Of a stretch of 64,000 nt of DNA, positions 25,929 to 34,629 are shown one piece after another. The notes below the pieces were generated by a model. It was given only the letters and a program-made list of their open reading frames with translations, searched no databases and was not told the origin of the DNA. Position numbers and translations under genes: made by a program. Source of the stretch: an uncultured Collinsella sp. (GTDB lineage: Bacteria; Actinomycetota; Coriobacteriia; Coriobacteriales; Coriobacteriaceae). Within the stretch, counting starts at the first letter, position 1; every line of letters begins with the position of its first letter. Location: positions 19,062 to 83,061 of the forward strand of contig URKM01000005.1 in the NCBI GenBank assembly GCA_900548365.1. The letters run 5' to 3'.

Positions 25929-28793
25929 TCACTGCTGGCGTTCTCGGTCGCGCTCGAGGATGGGAGCGAGGAAGCGGCCGGTATAGCTCTTGGGACAAGC
26001 CACGACCTGCTCGGGCGTCCCCGACACAACGACCGTTCCGCCCCCGCTGCCCCCCTCGGGACCCATGTCGATCAATCGGTCCGCAACCTTGATGACATCG
26101 AGGTTGTGCTCGATGACCAGCACGGTATTACCGGCGTCGACGAGGCGCTGCAGCACGTCGAGGAGCTGTCGAACGTCCTCGAAATGAAGACCGGTCGTAG
26201 GTTCGTCCAGGATGTAGAAGGTTTTACCCGTCTGGCGGCGGTGCAGCTCCTTGGCAAGCTTCACGCGCTGCGCCTCGCCGCCCGACAACGTGGTCGCAGG
26301 CTGGCCCAGGCGAACATACCCCAGGCCAACGTCATAGAGGGTCTGAAGCTTGCGCTTGATCTGGGGGATGTTCCCGAAAAACGCGAGCGCTTCGGTCACG
26401 CTCATATCGAGAACGTCCGAAATGCTCTTACCGCGATAGGTTACCTCGAGCGTCTCGCGGTTGTAGCGCTTTCCCCCGCACACCTCGCATGGTACGTAGA
26501 TATCGGGAAGGAAATGCATCTCGATCTTGATCTGGCCATCGCCCTTGCACGCTTCGCACCGGCCGCCGGGCACGTTGAAGGAGAAGCGCCCGGGAGCGTA
26601 GCCGCGCGCCTTGGATTCCGGAACGCTGGCGAACAGCGAGCGCAGGTCGTCCCACAAACCGATATACGTCGCCGGGTTCGAACGGGGCGTCCTGCCGATA
26701 GGAGACTGGTCGATATCGATGACCTTGTCGATCTGGTCGACGCCCTCGAGCTTCTTGTACGGACCGACCACGCGCGTCGAATGGTGGACGGCGTTGGTAA
26801 GCGCCGGCGCGATCGTATCGGTCACGAGCGAGCTCTTGCCCGACCCGGACACGCCGGTAACGACCGTGAGCGTACCGAACTCGATCTTCGCCGTGACGTT
26901 CTTCAGGTTGTTCGCCCTCGCACCTGTGATCTTGAGCGCACCGCGACCCGGCTTGCGCCTGGCCTCGGGCACGCGGATCATACGGCGTCCCGTGAGGTAA
27001 GCGCCCGTCAGAGACTCCTCGCACGCCATGATCTGCTCGGGCGTTCCCGCGCATACCACGTCGCCGCCGTTCTCGCCCGCACCGGGACCCATGTCGATCA
27101 CGAAATCAGCCGCGCGAATGGTGTCCTCATCGTGCTCGACGACGATCACGGTGTTCCCGATGTCCCGCAGGCGCTCCAGCGTCGCGATCAGTCGCTCGTT
27201 ATCGCGCTGATGCAATCCGATCGACGGCTCATCGAGGATGTAGAGAACGCCCATGAGGCCGGCGCCGATCTGGGTGGCCAGGCGAATGCGCTGCGCCTCT
27301 CCGCCCGATAGCGTCGCGGAGGCGCGATCCAAGGTCAGGTAATCGAGGCCGACATCGACCAGGAAGCGCAGGCGCTCGAGAATCTCCTTGACGATGCGAC
27401 CGCCGATGAAGCTCTGGCGCTCATCGAGCTCCAGGGACTCGAAAAACGCCAAAGACTCGCGGCACGACATGCAGCAGACGTCGTAGATCGACTTCCCGCC
27501 CACGGTGACGGCCAGCATCTCCGGCCGAAGCCTCGCGCCATGGCACGAGGTGCAGGGCTCCTCGCGGATATAGCGCTCGAGCCTGGCCTTCGTGTTCTCG
27601 TTCGTGGTCTCGATATAGCGTTCGTACAGGATGTTGCGCACGCCCGAGTACTTCGTATCCCAACAGGTATCGCGACCATCCTGCGTGTGGTAGTCGACGC
27701 GCATCTTCTTGTCGCCGAGGCCGTCGAGGAAGATGCGGCGCACGCGCGCCGGCAAGTCCTTCCACGGCGTAGCGGGATCCACGCCGAGATGCTGGCAGAG
27801 CGCGCGGAAGATCTGCGGATAGTAGTTCGATTTACCGAAGAAGCTACCGAAGACGCCCTCCCCGATCGAGAGGCCGGGATCCTCGATCAGCGCCTCGGCA
27901 TCGACGACCTTCTTGAAACCCAAGCCGTCGCACTCGGGGCAGGCGCCGTAGGGAGCGTTGAAGGAGAAGTCGCGCGGCTGGAGGTCATCGATGGAGTGGC
28001 CGTGCTCGGGGCACGCGAGCGCAAGCGAATACGAGAGCAGGTCGCCTTCGGCACCCTCCGGCGCGTCGCGCTCCGGAAGGAGGTACACGCTCACGTTGCC
28101 ATGGGCCAGGCGCGTTGCCTGCTCGACCGCCTCCGCGATGCGCCCCAGGCCGTTCTCGCGGATGACGATGCGGTCGACGACGACCTCGATCGTATGCTTG
28201 AACTTCTTGTCGAGCTCGATCTCCTCGTCGAGCGAGCGGACCTCCCCGTCGATCCGCACGCGGGAGAAGCCCTCCGCGCGCAGGTCGACCAACAGCTTGG
28301 TGAACTCGCCCTTCCTGCCGACGACCACGGGCGCGAGCACGAACGCGCGCCTGCCGGCGCCGTGTTCCAAGATCTTGTCCGCCACCTGGTCGGTCGTCTG
28401 GCGCTCGATGACGCGTCCGCACTCCGGACAGTGCGGCGTGCCGATGCGGGCGAACAGCAGGCGCAGGTAATCGTAGATCTCCGTAACCGTGCCCACCGTG
28501 GACCGGGGATTCTTCGACGTCGTCTTCTGGTCGATGGAGACGGCCGGCGACAGGCCGTCGATCGAATCGAGATCGGGCTTGTCCATCTGGCCGAGGAACT
28601 GGCGCGCGTAGCTCGAGAGGCTCTCGACGTAGCGGCGCTGCCCTTCCGCGTAGATGGTATCGAATGCGAGGCTCGACTTGCCCGAACCCGACAAGCCCGT
28701 AATCACCACGAGCTCATCGCGCGGGATCTCTACATCGATATCTCGTAAGTTGTGCTCGCGGGCTCCGCGAATTGTGATTGAGGTGTCAGACAT
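25929..28793 (-). CDS. uvrA: Excinuclease ABC subunit A
   Basis: A 954-aa damage-recognition ATPase of nucleotide excision repair. It has two ABC modules: Walker [10 protein letters not shown] near residue 32 and GVSGSGKSS near 650, signatures [13 protein letters not shown] and [13 protein letters not shown], and zinc fingers CPECGRVI... and CEACKGDGQ...[12 protein letters not shown] at 28793 follows AGGGAGC; longer in-frame starts lack support. Transcription likely starts in the gap shared with the mrp gene, which contains a LexA-type box at 28861-28874. Confidence 0.97.
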   Translation of the reverse strand: MSDTSITIRGAREHNLRDIDVEIPRDELVVITGLSGSGKSSLAFDTIYAEGQRRYVESLSSYARQFLGQMDKPDLDSIDGLSPAVSIDQKTTSKNPRSTVGTVTEIYDYLRLLFARIGTPHCPECGRVIERQTTDQVADKILEHGAGRRAFVLAPVVVGRKGEFTKLLVDLRAEGFSRVRIDGEVRSLDEEIELDKKFKHTIEVVVDRIVIRENGLGRIAEAVEQATRLAHGNVSVYLLPERDAPEGAEGDLLSYSLALACPEHGHSIDDLQPRDFSFNAPYGACPECDGLGFKKVVDAEALIEDPGLSIGEGVFGSFFGKSNYYPQIFRALCQHLGVDPATPWKDLPARVRRIFLDGLGDKKMRVDYHTQDGRDTCWDTKYSGVRNILYERYIETTNENTKARLERYIREEPCTSCHGARLRPEMLAVTVGGKSIYDVCCMSCRESLAFFESLELDERQSFIGGRIVKEILERLRFLVDVGLDYLTLDRASATLSGGEAQRIRLATQIGAGLMGVLYILDEPSIGLHQRDNERLIATLERLRDIGNTVIVVEHDEDTIRAADFVIDMGPGAGENGGDVVCAGTPEQIMACEESLTGAYLTGRRMIRVPEARRKPGRGALKITGARANNLKNVTAKIEFGTLTVVTGVSGSGKSSLVTDTIAPALTNAVHHSTRVVGPYKKLEGVDQIDKVIDIDQSPIGRTPRSNPATYIGLWDDLRSLFASVPESKARGYAPGRFSFNVPGGRCEACKGDGQIKIEMHFLPDIYVPCEVCGGKRYNRETLEVTYRGKSISDVLDMSVTEALAFFGNIPQIKRKLQTLYDVGLGYVRLGQPATTLSGGEAQRVKLAKELHRRQTGKTFYILDEPTTGLHFEDVRQLLDVLQRLVDAGNTVLVIEHNLDVIKVADRLIDMGPEGGSGGGTVVVSGTPEQVVACPKSYTGRFLAPILERDRERQQ

Positions 28794-28860
28794 AGCGATG
28801 CTCCCTGAAGCATATGAGGTTCGTGGCATCCCATAGTAACGCAAGCGTTCGCCAAAAGCA

Positions 28861-28874
28861 CGAACATTTGTACG
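28861..28874 (-). promoter_or_regulatory. LexA/SOS box upstream of uvrA
   Basis: The minus strand reads CGTACAAATGTTCG, one mismatch from the Gram-positive DinR/LexA pattern CGAACRNRYGTTY. It is 68 bases ahead of the uvrA ATG. The uvrB box has the same half-site (CGTACAA), which strengthens both. Confidence 0.75.
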
Positions 28875-28920
28875 TATCATATGCTCCCCACGAACGCTCG
28901 CGGCCGCGGGGCGCCGGGGG

Positions 28921-28926
28921 TACAAT
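28921..28926 (+). promoter_or_regulatory. Candidate -10 box of the Mrp gene
   Basis: GGGGGTACAATGG holds TACAAT 40 bases ahead of the ATG. No -35 is evident in the GC-rich upstream sequence. Confidence 0.4.
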
Positions 28927-28965
28927 GGACGGCGTACAAACCGGATGCAATCGAAAGGATCGTCC

Positions 28966-29889
28966 ATGGGTTGCGAACACGCTCAAGCTGCCGGCGGCCA
29001 GACCGCGCCGCAGCAATTCGAAGAAAACAACCTCTCCGAGGTGAAGCACGTCATAGCCGTGCTGTCGGGCAAAGGCGGCGTCGGCAAGTCCCTCGTCACG
29101 GGCTCCCTCGCCATCGAGCTCGCGCGCGCGGGCAACAAGGTGGGCATCCTCGACGCCGATATCACCGGCCCCTCGATTCCGAAGATGTTCGGCATGAGCG
29201 GGCGCCGCGCCCACGGCATCGGGAACCTGCTGCTTCCCGAGATCTCGACCCATGGCGTCAAAGTCATGTCGAGCAACCTCCTGCTCGCCAACGAGACCGA
29301 CCCGGTGCTCTGGCGCGGCCCCGTCATCGCCGGCGCCATCCGCCAGTTCTGGAGCGAGACGTCGTGGGGCCCGCTCGACTACCTGCTGGTGGACATGCCC
29401 CCGGGCACCGGCGACGTCGCGCTCACCGTGTTCCAGTCCCTGCCCGTCGACGGCATCGTCGTGGTCACGAGCCCGCAGGATCTCGTCAGCATGATCGTCG
29501 CGAAGGCCGTCAACATGGCCGACAAGATGGACGTGCCCGTGCTCGGCGTCGTCGAGAACATGAGCTACGTCGAATGCCCCGATTGCGGCAAGAAGATCGA
29601 GGTCTTCGGAACGAGCCATCTGGACGAGGTGGCGGCGCAATACGGCGTCGACGTCCTCGGGCGCCTCCCCATCGATCCCAAGCTCGCCGCCATGTGCGAC
29701 GCCGGCACGCTGGAGGAGGGCCTGCCCGCCGGCATGCTCCCCGACGCCATCGAGGGCATCCGCGTGACCGCCGAGCTCGTCGACGCCAAGCGCGCGCTCG
29801 CGGGCGATGAGGGATGCGCATGCGATCGGGACTGCAGCTGCGATGAGTGCGACTGCGACGGTTGCGCCTCCTCGAGGAAATCCGAGTAG
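28966..29889 (+). CDS. Mrp/NBP35-family Fe-S cluster carrier ATPase with Cys/Asp-rich tail
   Basis: A 307-aa P-loop ATPase thought to carry Fe-S clusters to apoproteins. The deviant Walker A GKGGVGKS lies near residue 36, DADITGPS near 60, DMPPGTGD near 145, and the cluster-binding CPDC near 204. Unusually, the last about 20 residues alternate Cys with acidic residues (CACDRDCSCDECDCDGC), giving seven more cysteines in a tail. A Cys is also present at position 3. Start 28966 is chosen because AAAGGATC precedes it by seven bases. It overlaps no neighbour and is followed closely by a flavoprotein gene. Confidence 0.9.
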   Translation: MGCEHAQAAGGQTAPQQFEENNLSEVKHVIAVLSGKGGVGKSLVTGSLAIELARAGNKVGILDADITGPSIPKMFGMSGRRAHGIGNLLLPEISTHGVKVMSSNLLLANETDPVLWRGPVIAGAIRQFWSETSWGPLDYLLVDMPPGTGDVALTVFQSLPVDGIVVVTSPQDLVSMIVAKAVNMADKMDVPVLGVVENMSYVECPDCGKKIEVFGTSHLDEVAAQYGVDVLGRLPIDPKLAAMCDAGTLEEGLPAGMLPDAIEGIRVTAELVDAKRALAGDEGCACDRDCSCDECDCDGCASSRKSE

Positions 29890-29891
29890 CC

Positions 29892-31220
29892 ATGGACCAG
29901 CGACCCGTCTTTTGCGACGTTCTCATCATCGGCGGCGGAGCCTCGGGGCTCGCCGCCGCCATAGCCGCCGCGAAGACGGGTGCGCGCACCTGCATCGTTG
30001 AGCGGGACGTTACCTGCGGTCTCGGCATACTCGCCACGGGCAACGGCAGGTGCAACCTCTCGAACGAGCGGCTCGACCCCCGTCGGTTCCATCATCCCGA
30101 CGCGGCCCGCGGCGTATTCGGTGCCGATGCGGAGGCGCGCATCGGCTCGTTCTGCGACGATCTCGGACTTATGTCCTGCTCGATAGACGGGCGCATCTAC
30201 CCCGTCACCCGTCGCGCCGAAAGCGTGCGAGACTGCCTGCTCGCCGCCTGCAGGCGCCTCGGCGTCGCCATGCGCTGCGGGACCAGGGTCCTGCGCGCGG
30301 CGCAGGGACGCGAAGGAGGTTGGGAGCTTGTCCTGGAAGGACCCGTCCGCCCCCGGGGCATCGCGCCCCGGGAGGACGACCGCGCATCGCTGCGAAAGGC
30401 GCGCAAGGCCCTCGCAGCGGCGGAGCTCGCGCGCACGGAGCTCCGCGCGCGGGGCGTGGTCATCGCCGTCGGAGGCGCCTCGAGCGAGATATGCTCGCTC
30501 TTCGGTATCCCGCATCTTGATGAGGAACCCGTGCTCTGCCCCATCGCCGCCTCCCTGCTCGATCCGAGCGGTCGCGTGCTGCGCGGCGACACCTCCCCCC
30601 TCGCCTCCCTCGACGGGATTCGCCTGGATGGCGTCCTCGCGCTCAAGCGCGGCGGCGCGGCCATCGCCTACGAGGAGGGCGAGGTCCTCATGCGCCCCTA
30701 CGGCGTATCGGGCATCGCCGCATTCAACCTCTCCAGGCGCTGCCGGCCCAAAGACCGCATCGAACTCGACCTGTTCCCCGCCCTCTCCGGCCCCCAGCTC
30801 CTCCAAAAGCTCGAGCATCGCGCCGCATCCATCGGCGCTTGGTCGGGCGATCCGGCGTGGTTCGACGGCGTGCTTCCCAGACCGCTCGCCCGCCTCATCG
30901 CCTCCTCGGTACGGGACCGCGTCGACCCCCTGCCGGCTGCGGCGCAGCTCATGCAGCACCTGTCCTTCGAAGTCGAGGGGACCTGCGAACACCAGCAGGC
31001 GCAGGTGAGGCGGGGCGGCATCCCGCTGGGGTCCGTCGCTCTGGAGACGCTGGCCGCGCGCGATCGCACCGGGCTGTACGCCTGCGGGGAGGCGCTCGAC
31101 CAGGATGCGGATTGCGGGGGATACAACCTCGCCTGGGCCTGGCTGACGGGGTCTCGTGCAGGAGACTCCGCCGGCCGCCTGGCGGCGACGAACGGCGCGC
31201 CCGAACGCCACGATACATAG
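29892..31220 (+). CDS. NAD(P)/FAD-dependent oxidoreductase, HI0933/BaiN family
   Basis: A 442-aa flavoprotein. The FAD-binding GGGASGLAAAIAA is near residue 13, ILATGNGRCNLSN near 45 is a strong family signature, and the C-terminal CGEALDQDADCGGYNLAWAW binds the flavin. This family includes BaiN of bile-acid-converting clostridia, but most members have no known substrate. ATG lies two bases after the mrp stop, and a possible ribosome binding site (GAGGAAA) is within the mrp end, so it is probably co-transcribed. Confidence 0.88.
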   Translation: MDQRPVFCDVLIIGGGASGLAAAIAAAKTGARTCIVERDVTCGLGILATGNGRCNLSNERLDPRRFHHPDAARGVFGADAEARIGSFCDDLGLMSCSIDGRIYPVTRRAESVRDCLLAACRRLGVAMRCGTRVLRAAQGREGGWELVLEGPVRPRGIAPREDDRASLRKARKALAAAELARTELRARGVVIAVGGASSEICSLFGIPHLDEEPVLCPIAASLLDPSGRVLRGDTSPLASLDGIRLDGVLALKRGGAAIAYEEGEVLMRPYGVSGIAAFNLSRRCRPKDRIELDLFPALSGPQLLQKLEHRAASIGAWSGDPAWFDGVLPRPLARLIASSVRDRVDPLPAAAQLMQHLSFEVEGTCEHQQAQVRRGGIPLGSVALETLAARDRTGLYACGEALDQDADCGGYNLAWAWLTGSRAGDSAGRLAATNGAPERHDT

Positions 31221-31288
31221 CGGCCCGCCCATACCGCCGGTTTCCACATCCGGCGCCGCGGACGCACACGAACGATGAAGGAGTCACC

Positions 31289-32932
31289 GTGATAGAGATC
31301 ACCGAGATCAGAATCGCCCTCGATGACGGCGCATCCGAAGAGAAAGCGCTCGCATCGGGCATGCGCGAAGCGTGCCGCCTGCTCTCGATCGCCCAGGGGG
31401 ATATCGAGAACGCCGGGATCCACCGCCTCTCGGTCGACGCCCGCAAGAAACGCGACGTCCACTTCACCGCGACCATTCGGCTCTCGCTCGCCTCCGAAGC
31501 CGATGAAGCCGCCGCGCTGCGCAACATTCCCGAGAACGCCGGTCGCCGCATCCGCGCCATACAACCCGAGCAACCGTCCTTCCCCGCGCCCCTGGGCAAG
31601 AACGGCGTCCCGAAGCACCGCCCCGTCGTCGTGGGCGCAGGCTGCGCCGGTCTGTTCGCAGCGCTCACGCTGGCCGAGGCAGGCCTGCAGCCCCTGTTGA
31701 TCGAACGGGGCGACGACGCGACGAAGCGCACCGACGCGGTCCGCCGGCTCAACGAGACCGGAAAGCTCGATCCGGAATCCAATATCCAGTTCGGCCTCGG
31801 TGGAGCGGGAACGTTCTCGGACGGCAAGCTCAACACGGGCACGAAGAACCCCGACCATCGCCTCATCCTCGAGACGCTTGTAGCAGCCGGCGCCCCGCGC
31901 GAGATCCTCTGGGATGCCAAACCGCACATCGGATCGGATATCCTGCCCGCCGTGGTGACCTCGATCGTCGATCGCATCCGAGCATGCGGAGGCGAGATCC
32001 GATTCCGCACGAAGCTCGTCGACATCGAGCGGAAGCCGGATGGCGCCGTCGCCGGCATCTCAACGGCATGCGATGGACGCGAGGAGCATATCGCCTGCGA
32101 CCACCTCGTCCTCGCCTGCGGCCATTCGGCGCGCGACGTCTTCGAGCTGCTGCACCGGCGCGGATTCGCCATGGCGCGCAAGACCTTCGCCATGGGAGCG
32201 CGCATCGAACACCTGCAAGAGCGGATCGATCGAGCGCAATACGGCCCCTCCGCAGGCCATCCCGCCCTTGGCGCCGCCCCCTACAAGCTCGTCTCGCACG
32301 CACCGAACGGGCGCAGCCTGTTCAGCTTCTGCATGTGCCCCGGTGGCGAGGTGGTCGCGGCGGCATCCGAGCCGGGAGGCGTGGTGACCAACGGCGCCAG
32401 CCTGCACGCCCGCTCCGGACGCAACGCCAACGCGGCGCTGCTCGTCAACGTCACGCCGAAGGACCTGCCCGGTGACGACGTCCTCGCCGGTATCGAGCTC
32501 CAACGGGAATGCGAGCGCGCGGCCTTCGAGCTGGGCGGCGGCGATTACCGGGCACCTGCGCAGCTGGTGGGGGACTTCCTCATCGGCATCCCCAGCACCT
32601 GCGGCGGCAGCGTCGCGCCCACCTATCCGCGCGGCGTGACCTGGACCGCCATCGGGCTGGTCCTCCCCGCCTACGTTAGCGATACGCTGCGCCTGGGCCT
32701 GCCCGAGCTCGCTCGGCACCTCAAGGGCTTCGATGACGAAGAAGCCGTCCTCACCGGCGTGGAGACGCGCTCGAGCGCGCCCGTAACCGTCCTGAGGGAC
32801 AAGACCTGCCATGCCCAGGGCGCCCCCGGCCTCTATCCAAGCGGAGAGGGCGCCGGTTACGCAGGCGGCATCATGAGCGCTGCGACCGACGGCATCCGCT
32901 GCGCCCGCGCGCTGATCGCGGACCTATCGTAG
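31289..32932 (+). CDS. FAD-dependent dehydrogenase (COG2509-like)
   Basis: A 547-aa flavoprotein of a broad uncharacterised family. An N-terminal domain of about 100 residues (RIALDDGASEEK...) precedes the FAD loop VVVGAGCAGLFAALTLAEAG near residue 112, then FGLGGAGTFSDGKLNTG near 172, and a C-terminal PSGEGAGYAGGIMSAATDG that contacts the flavin. The start is GTG at 31289, with AAGGAG five bases before it. It is third in a run of plus-strand redox genes after mrp and the HI0933-type gene. Substrate unknown. Confidence 0.87.
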   Translation: MIEITEIRIALDDGASEEKALASGMREACRLLSIAQGDIENAGIHRLSVDARKKRDVHFTATIRLSLASEADEAAALRNIPENAGRRIRAIQPEQPSFPAPLGKNGVPKHRPVVVGAGCAGLFAALTLAEAGLQPLLIERGDDATKRTDAVRRLNETGKLDPESNIQFGLGGAGTFSDGKLNTGTKNPDHRLILETLVAAGAPREILWDAKPHIGSDILPAVVTSIVDRIRACGGEIRFRTKLVDIERKPDGAVAGISTACDGREEHIACDHLVLACGHSARDVFELLHRRGFAMARKTFAMGARIEHLQERIDRAQYGPSAGHPALGAAPYKLVSHAPNGRSLFSFCMCPGGEVVAAASEPGGVVTNGASLHARSGRNANAALLVNVTPKDLPGDDVLAGIELQRECERAAFELGGGDYRAPAQLVGDFLIGIPSTCGGSVAPTYPRGVTWTAIGLVLPAYVSDTLRLGLPELARHLKGFDDEEAVLTGVETRSSAPVTVLRDKTCHAQGAPGLYPSGEGAGYAGGIMSAATDGIRCARALIADLS

Positions 32933-33011
32933 CCCCCTACCTCCGCGGCTACGCCGCCGCAGGCGAGCAAGCCATCGACCGGACGGCTGCAGCCAACCGA
33001 CCCGAAACACG

Positions 33012-33065
33012 AACCGCCCCCGTGCCGCGGACGCCTCAACGCGAGTCCGAAGCACGGGGGCGGTT
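33012..33065. terminator. Bidirectional GC-rich terminator hairpin
   Basis: AACCGCCCCCGTGC pairs perfectly with GCACGGGGGCGGTT, with a further inner pairing GGAC/GTCC. It lies between convergent genes. Flanking T-runs are weak in both directions. Confidence 0.65.
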
Positions 33066-33080
33066 TCCCAGCCGAATCAT

Positions 33081-33662
33081 TCAGTCGAAAACGCCGGCGG
33101 AAGGATCGAAGACCTCGAGCGGCGTGAACCCCGTCCTCGATTCATAACCGATCTCGACGATACGCCCCTCGTCCACTGGAAAGGCAAACGCCGCCGCCTC
33201 GTCACCGGAGTCAAGCAGGATCTGCTCGCACACCCGCTTATGGGTCACGGCGAGCACGCATTCATGGCAGGGCCGCTCCATGATGGACCGGATCGAGTCC
33301 GTCACGCGCGCGCGAAACGCGGCTATGGACTCCCCGCCGAAGGGGACATAGAAGTCGTCCGGCATGACGGGAAGGTCGAGGTCCCGCGTCAAGCCCTCGA
33401 ACGAGCCGAAGCACCGATCCTTCAATCCCTTGTCGCGCTTGTAGGGCATGCCGGGGACCGCGAGCTCGGCGGTATCGCATGCCCGCTCGGAGCAGCTGGC
33501 GTATACGTGGTCGAACTCGAGGTCGCGCTCGATGAACCAGACCGCCGCCCGACGCGCCTGCTCGACGCCTGCGGCGGTAAGGGGAGAGTCGCACCATCCC
33601 TCTTTGCGCCCCAAGACATCAAACAGCGTCTCTCCGTGGCAAAGAAGATAGAGCCTGGACAT
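33081..33662 (-). CDS. Histidine-phosphatase-family protein with altered RHG motif
   Basis: A 193-aa phosphoglycerate-mutase-like protein. The N-terminus reads YLLCHGETLFDVLGR, where the catalytic Arg of the RHG motif is replaced by Cys (codon TGC, one base from CGC). The remaining pattern is intact: GWCDSPLTAAG near residue 23, ASCSERACDTAE near 56, and the second His in VLAVTHKR near 148. Loss of the Arg would be expected to weaken phosphate binding, so activity is uncertain. ATG at 33662 has GGGAATC upstream. It is 18 bases downstream of the membrane-protein gene on the same strand. Confidence 0.85.
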   Translation of the reverse strand: MSRLYLLCHGETLFDVLGRKEGWCDSPLTAAGVEQARRAAVWFIERDLEFDHVYASCSERACDTAELAVPGMPYKRDKGLKDRCFGSFEGLTRDLDLPVMPDDFYVPFGGESIAAFRARVTDSIRSIMERPCHECVLAVTHKRVCEQILLDSGDEAAAFAFPVDEGRIVEIGYESRTGFTPLEVFDPSAGVFD

Positions 33663-33680
33663 ATGATTCCCACACCAGCG

Positions 33681-34313
33681 CTACGCCGCGCTCTCGGCCT
33701 TCGCATTCCGGCGGAACGGGCAGGAGCCCTTGACCGGCTCGACGCCGCTCAGGACGATGGCTCCGTACACGAAGCCCCAGCCGGCGAGGAACAACTCGAG
33801 GCAGGAGAGCGCGACGGAGGCGCCCTCGCCCGCGAAGTTCATCATATTGAAGAACGAGACCGCCCAGATGGCGGCAGCGAGAACAAGCGTCACGAACCAG
33901 CGGCCGACATGCTTGCGGTCCATCTCAAGAGCGATGAACATCACGTAGAACGCCAGGAAGATGCCGACGAACGCATACGTGAGCGAGAACACCTTGATAT
34001 CGTACGGGAAGAACAGCTCCCAGAAGCCGCCGACGAACATGAGGGCGCCCAGGACGGGCTCGGTCCAACCGAGCACCCAGGTGGACGTCGACACGAACGA
34101 GGCGATGAAGGTCGCAGCGCCCAGGACGATGCCGATCCAGGGCAGCATCTCGAGCAAGCCGGCAAGACCGTTGTGCGGCGTGATCATGAACATGCCGAGA
34201 CCGCCCTCAACAGGCGTGACATACATGTAGATCGCGAACAGGAAGCAGAATGCGGCCATGATGACCAGGTTCCACTTAACCGCGAGCAGCTTCTTTCCCA
34301 TATCCTCTAGCAT
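33681..34313 (-). CDS. Six-span integral membrane protein, unknown function
   Basis: A 210-aa protein with about six hydrophobic helices: around residues 14-32, 48-72, 84-100, 108-128, 138-158 and 168-190. The C-terminal tail is basic (PFRRNAKAESAA). A conserved-looking loop GWTEPVLGALMFVGGFWELF lies in the middle. I considered acetate/succinate (YaaH) and AmiS/UreI channels, but their signature motifs are missing. ATG at 34313 follows AAGGGGTC. The histidine-phosphatase-like gene follows on the same strand. Confidence 0.7.
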   Translation of the reverse strand: MLEDMGKKLLAVKWNLVIMAAFCFLFAIYMYVTPVEGGLGMFMITPHNGLAGLLEMLPWIGIVLGAATFIASFVSTSTWVLGWTEPVLGALMFVGGFWELFFPYDIKVFSLTYAFVGIFLAFYVMFIALEMDRKHVGRWFVTLVLAAAIWAVSFFNMMNFAGEGASVALSCLELFLAGWGFVYGAIVLSGVEPVKGSCPFRRNAKAESAA

Positions 34314-34377
34314 CTCGACCCCTTATTCACATCCGTAGGTCCTCTGCGGCGCGCACCGCACTTCGTACATCTGCAAC

Positions 34378-34435
34378 AGTATACACCCTAGCCCGGCAGG
34401 AACCATGCGCCCAGCGCGCGATGAACAACGTTCAT
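34378..34435 (-). promoter_or_regulatory. Possible promoter and operator in the 316-base gap before the membrane-protein gene
   Basis: A minus-strand TATACT lies at 34378-34383 with no clear -35. The perfect palindrome ATGAAC-AAC-GTTCAT lies upstream at 34421-34435. Its 3-base spacer differs from a LexA box. The rest of 34314-34629 shows no gene. Confidence 0.3.
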
Positions 34436-34629
34436 TGAGCAGGCTCCTCCCGATATCGACCTTATGCTTCAAGGGAGACGCGTCAACAACATCTGGTAGC
34501 GCGCGCCTTCGCGCGACCTGCTATGCGAAAGGCCATCCCGAGCCATGCAAGCAGATGGGGAGCGCGCACCGAAGCCGCGCCCGCAAGGGCTCACGCCTCG
34601 TCTCGCCGAACAGAGATCCAGCAAGCTCC

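Noticed and set aside
25842..27311. 489-codon plus-strand frame opposite uvrA
   Set aside because: Antisense shadow of a strongly conserved gene; no motif and no start signal.
30839..31288. N-terminal extension of the COG2509-like flavoprotein
   Set aside because: It lies inside the preceding flavoprotein gene in another frame; the GTG at 31289 has AAGGAG and the right family length.
33681..34313. YaaH acetate transporter or AmiS/UreI channel
   Set aside because: Six spans fit the size, but the family signatures (such as NPAPLGL) are absent.
34421..34435. ATGAAC-AAC-GTTCAT as a LexA box
   Set aside because: The spacer between GAAC and GTTC is 3 bases, not 4, and no damage-related gene follows.
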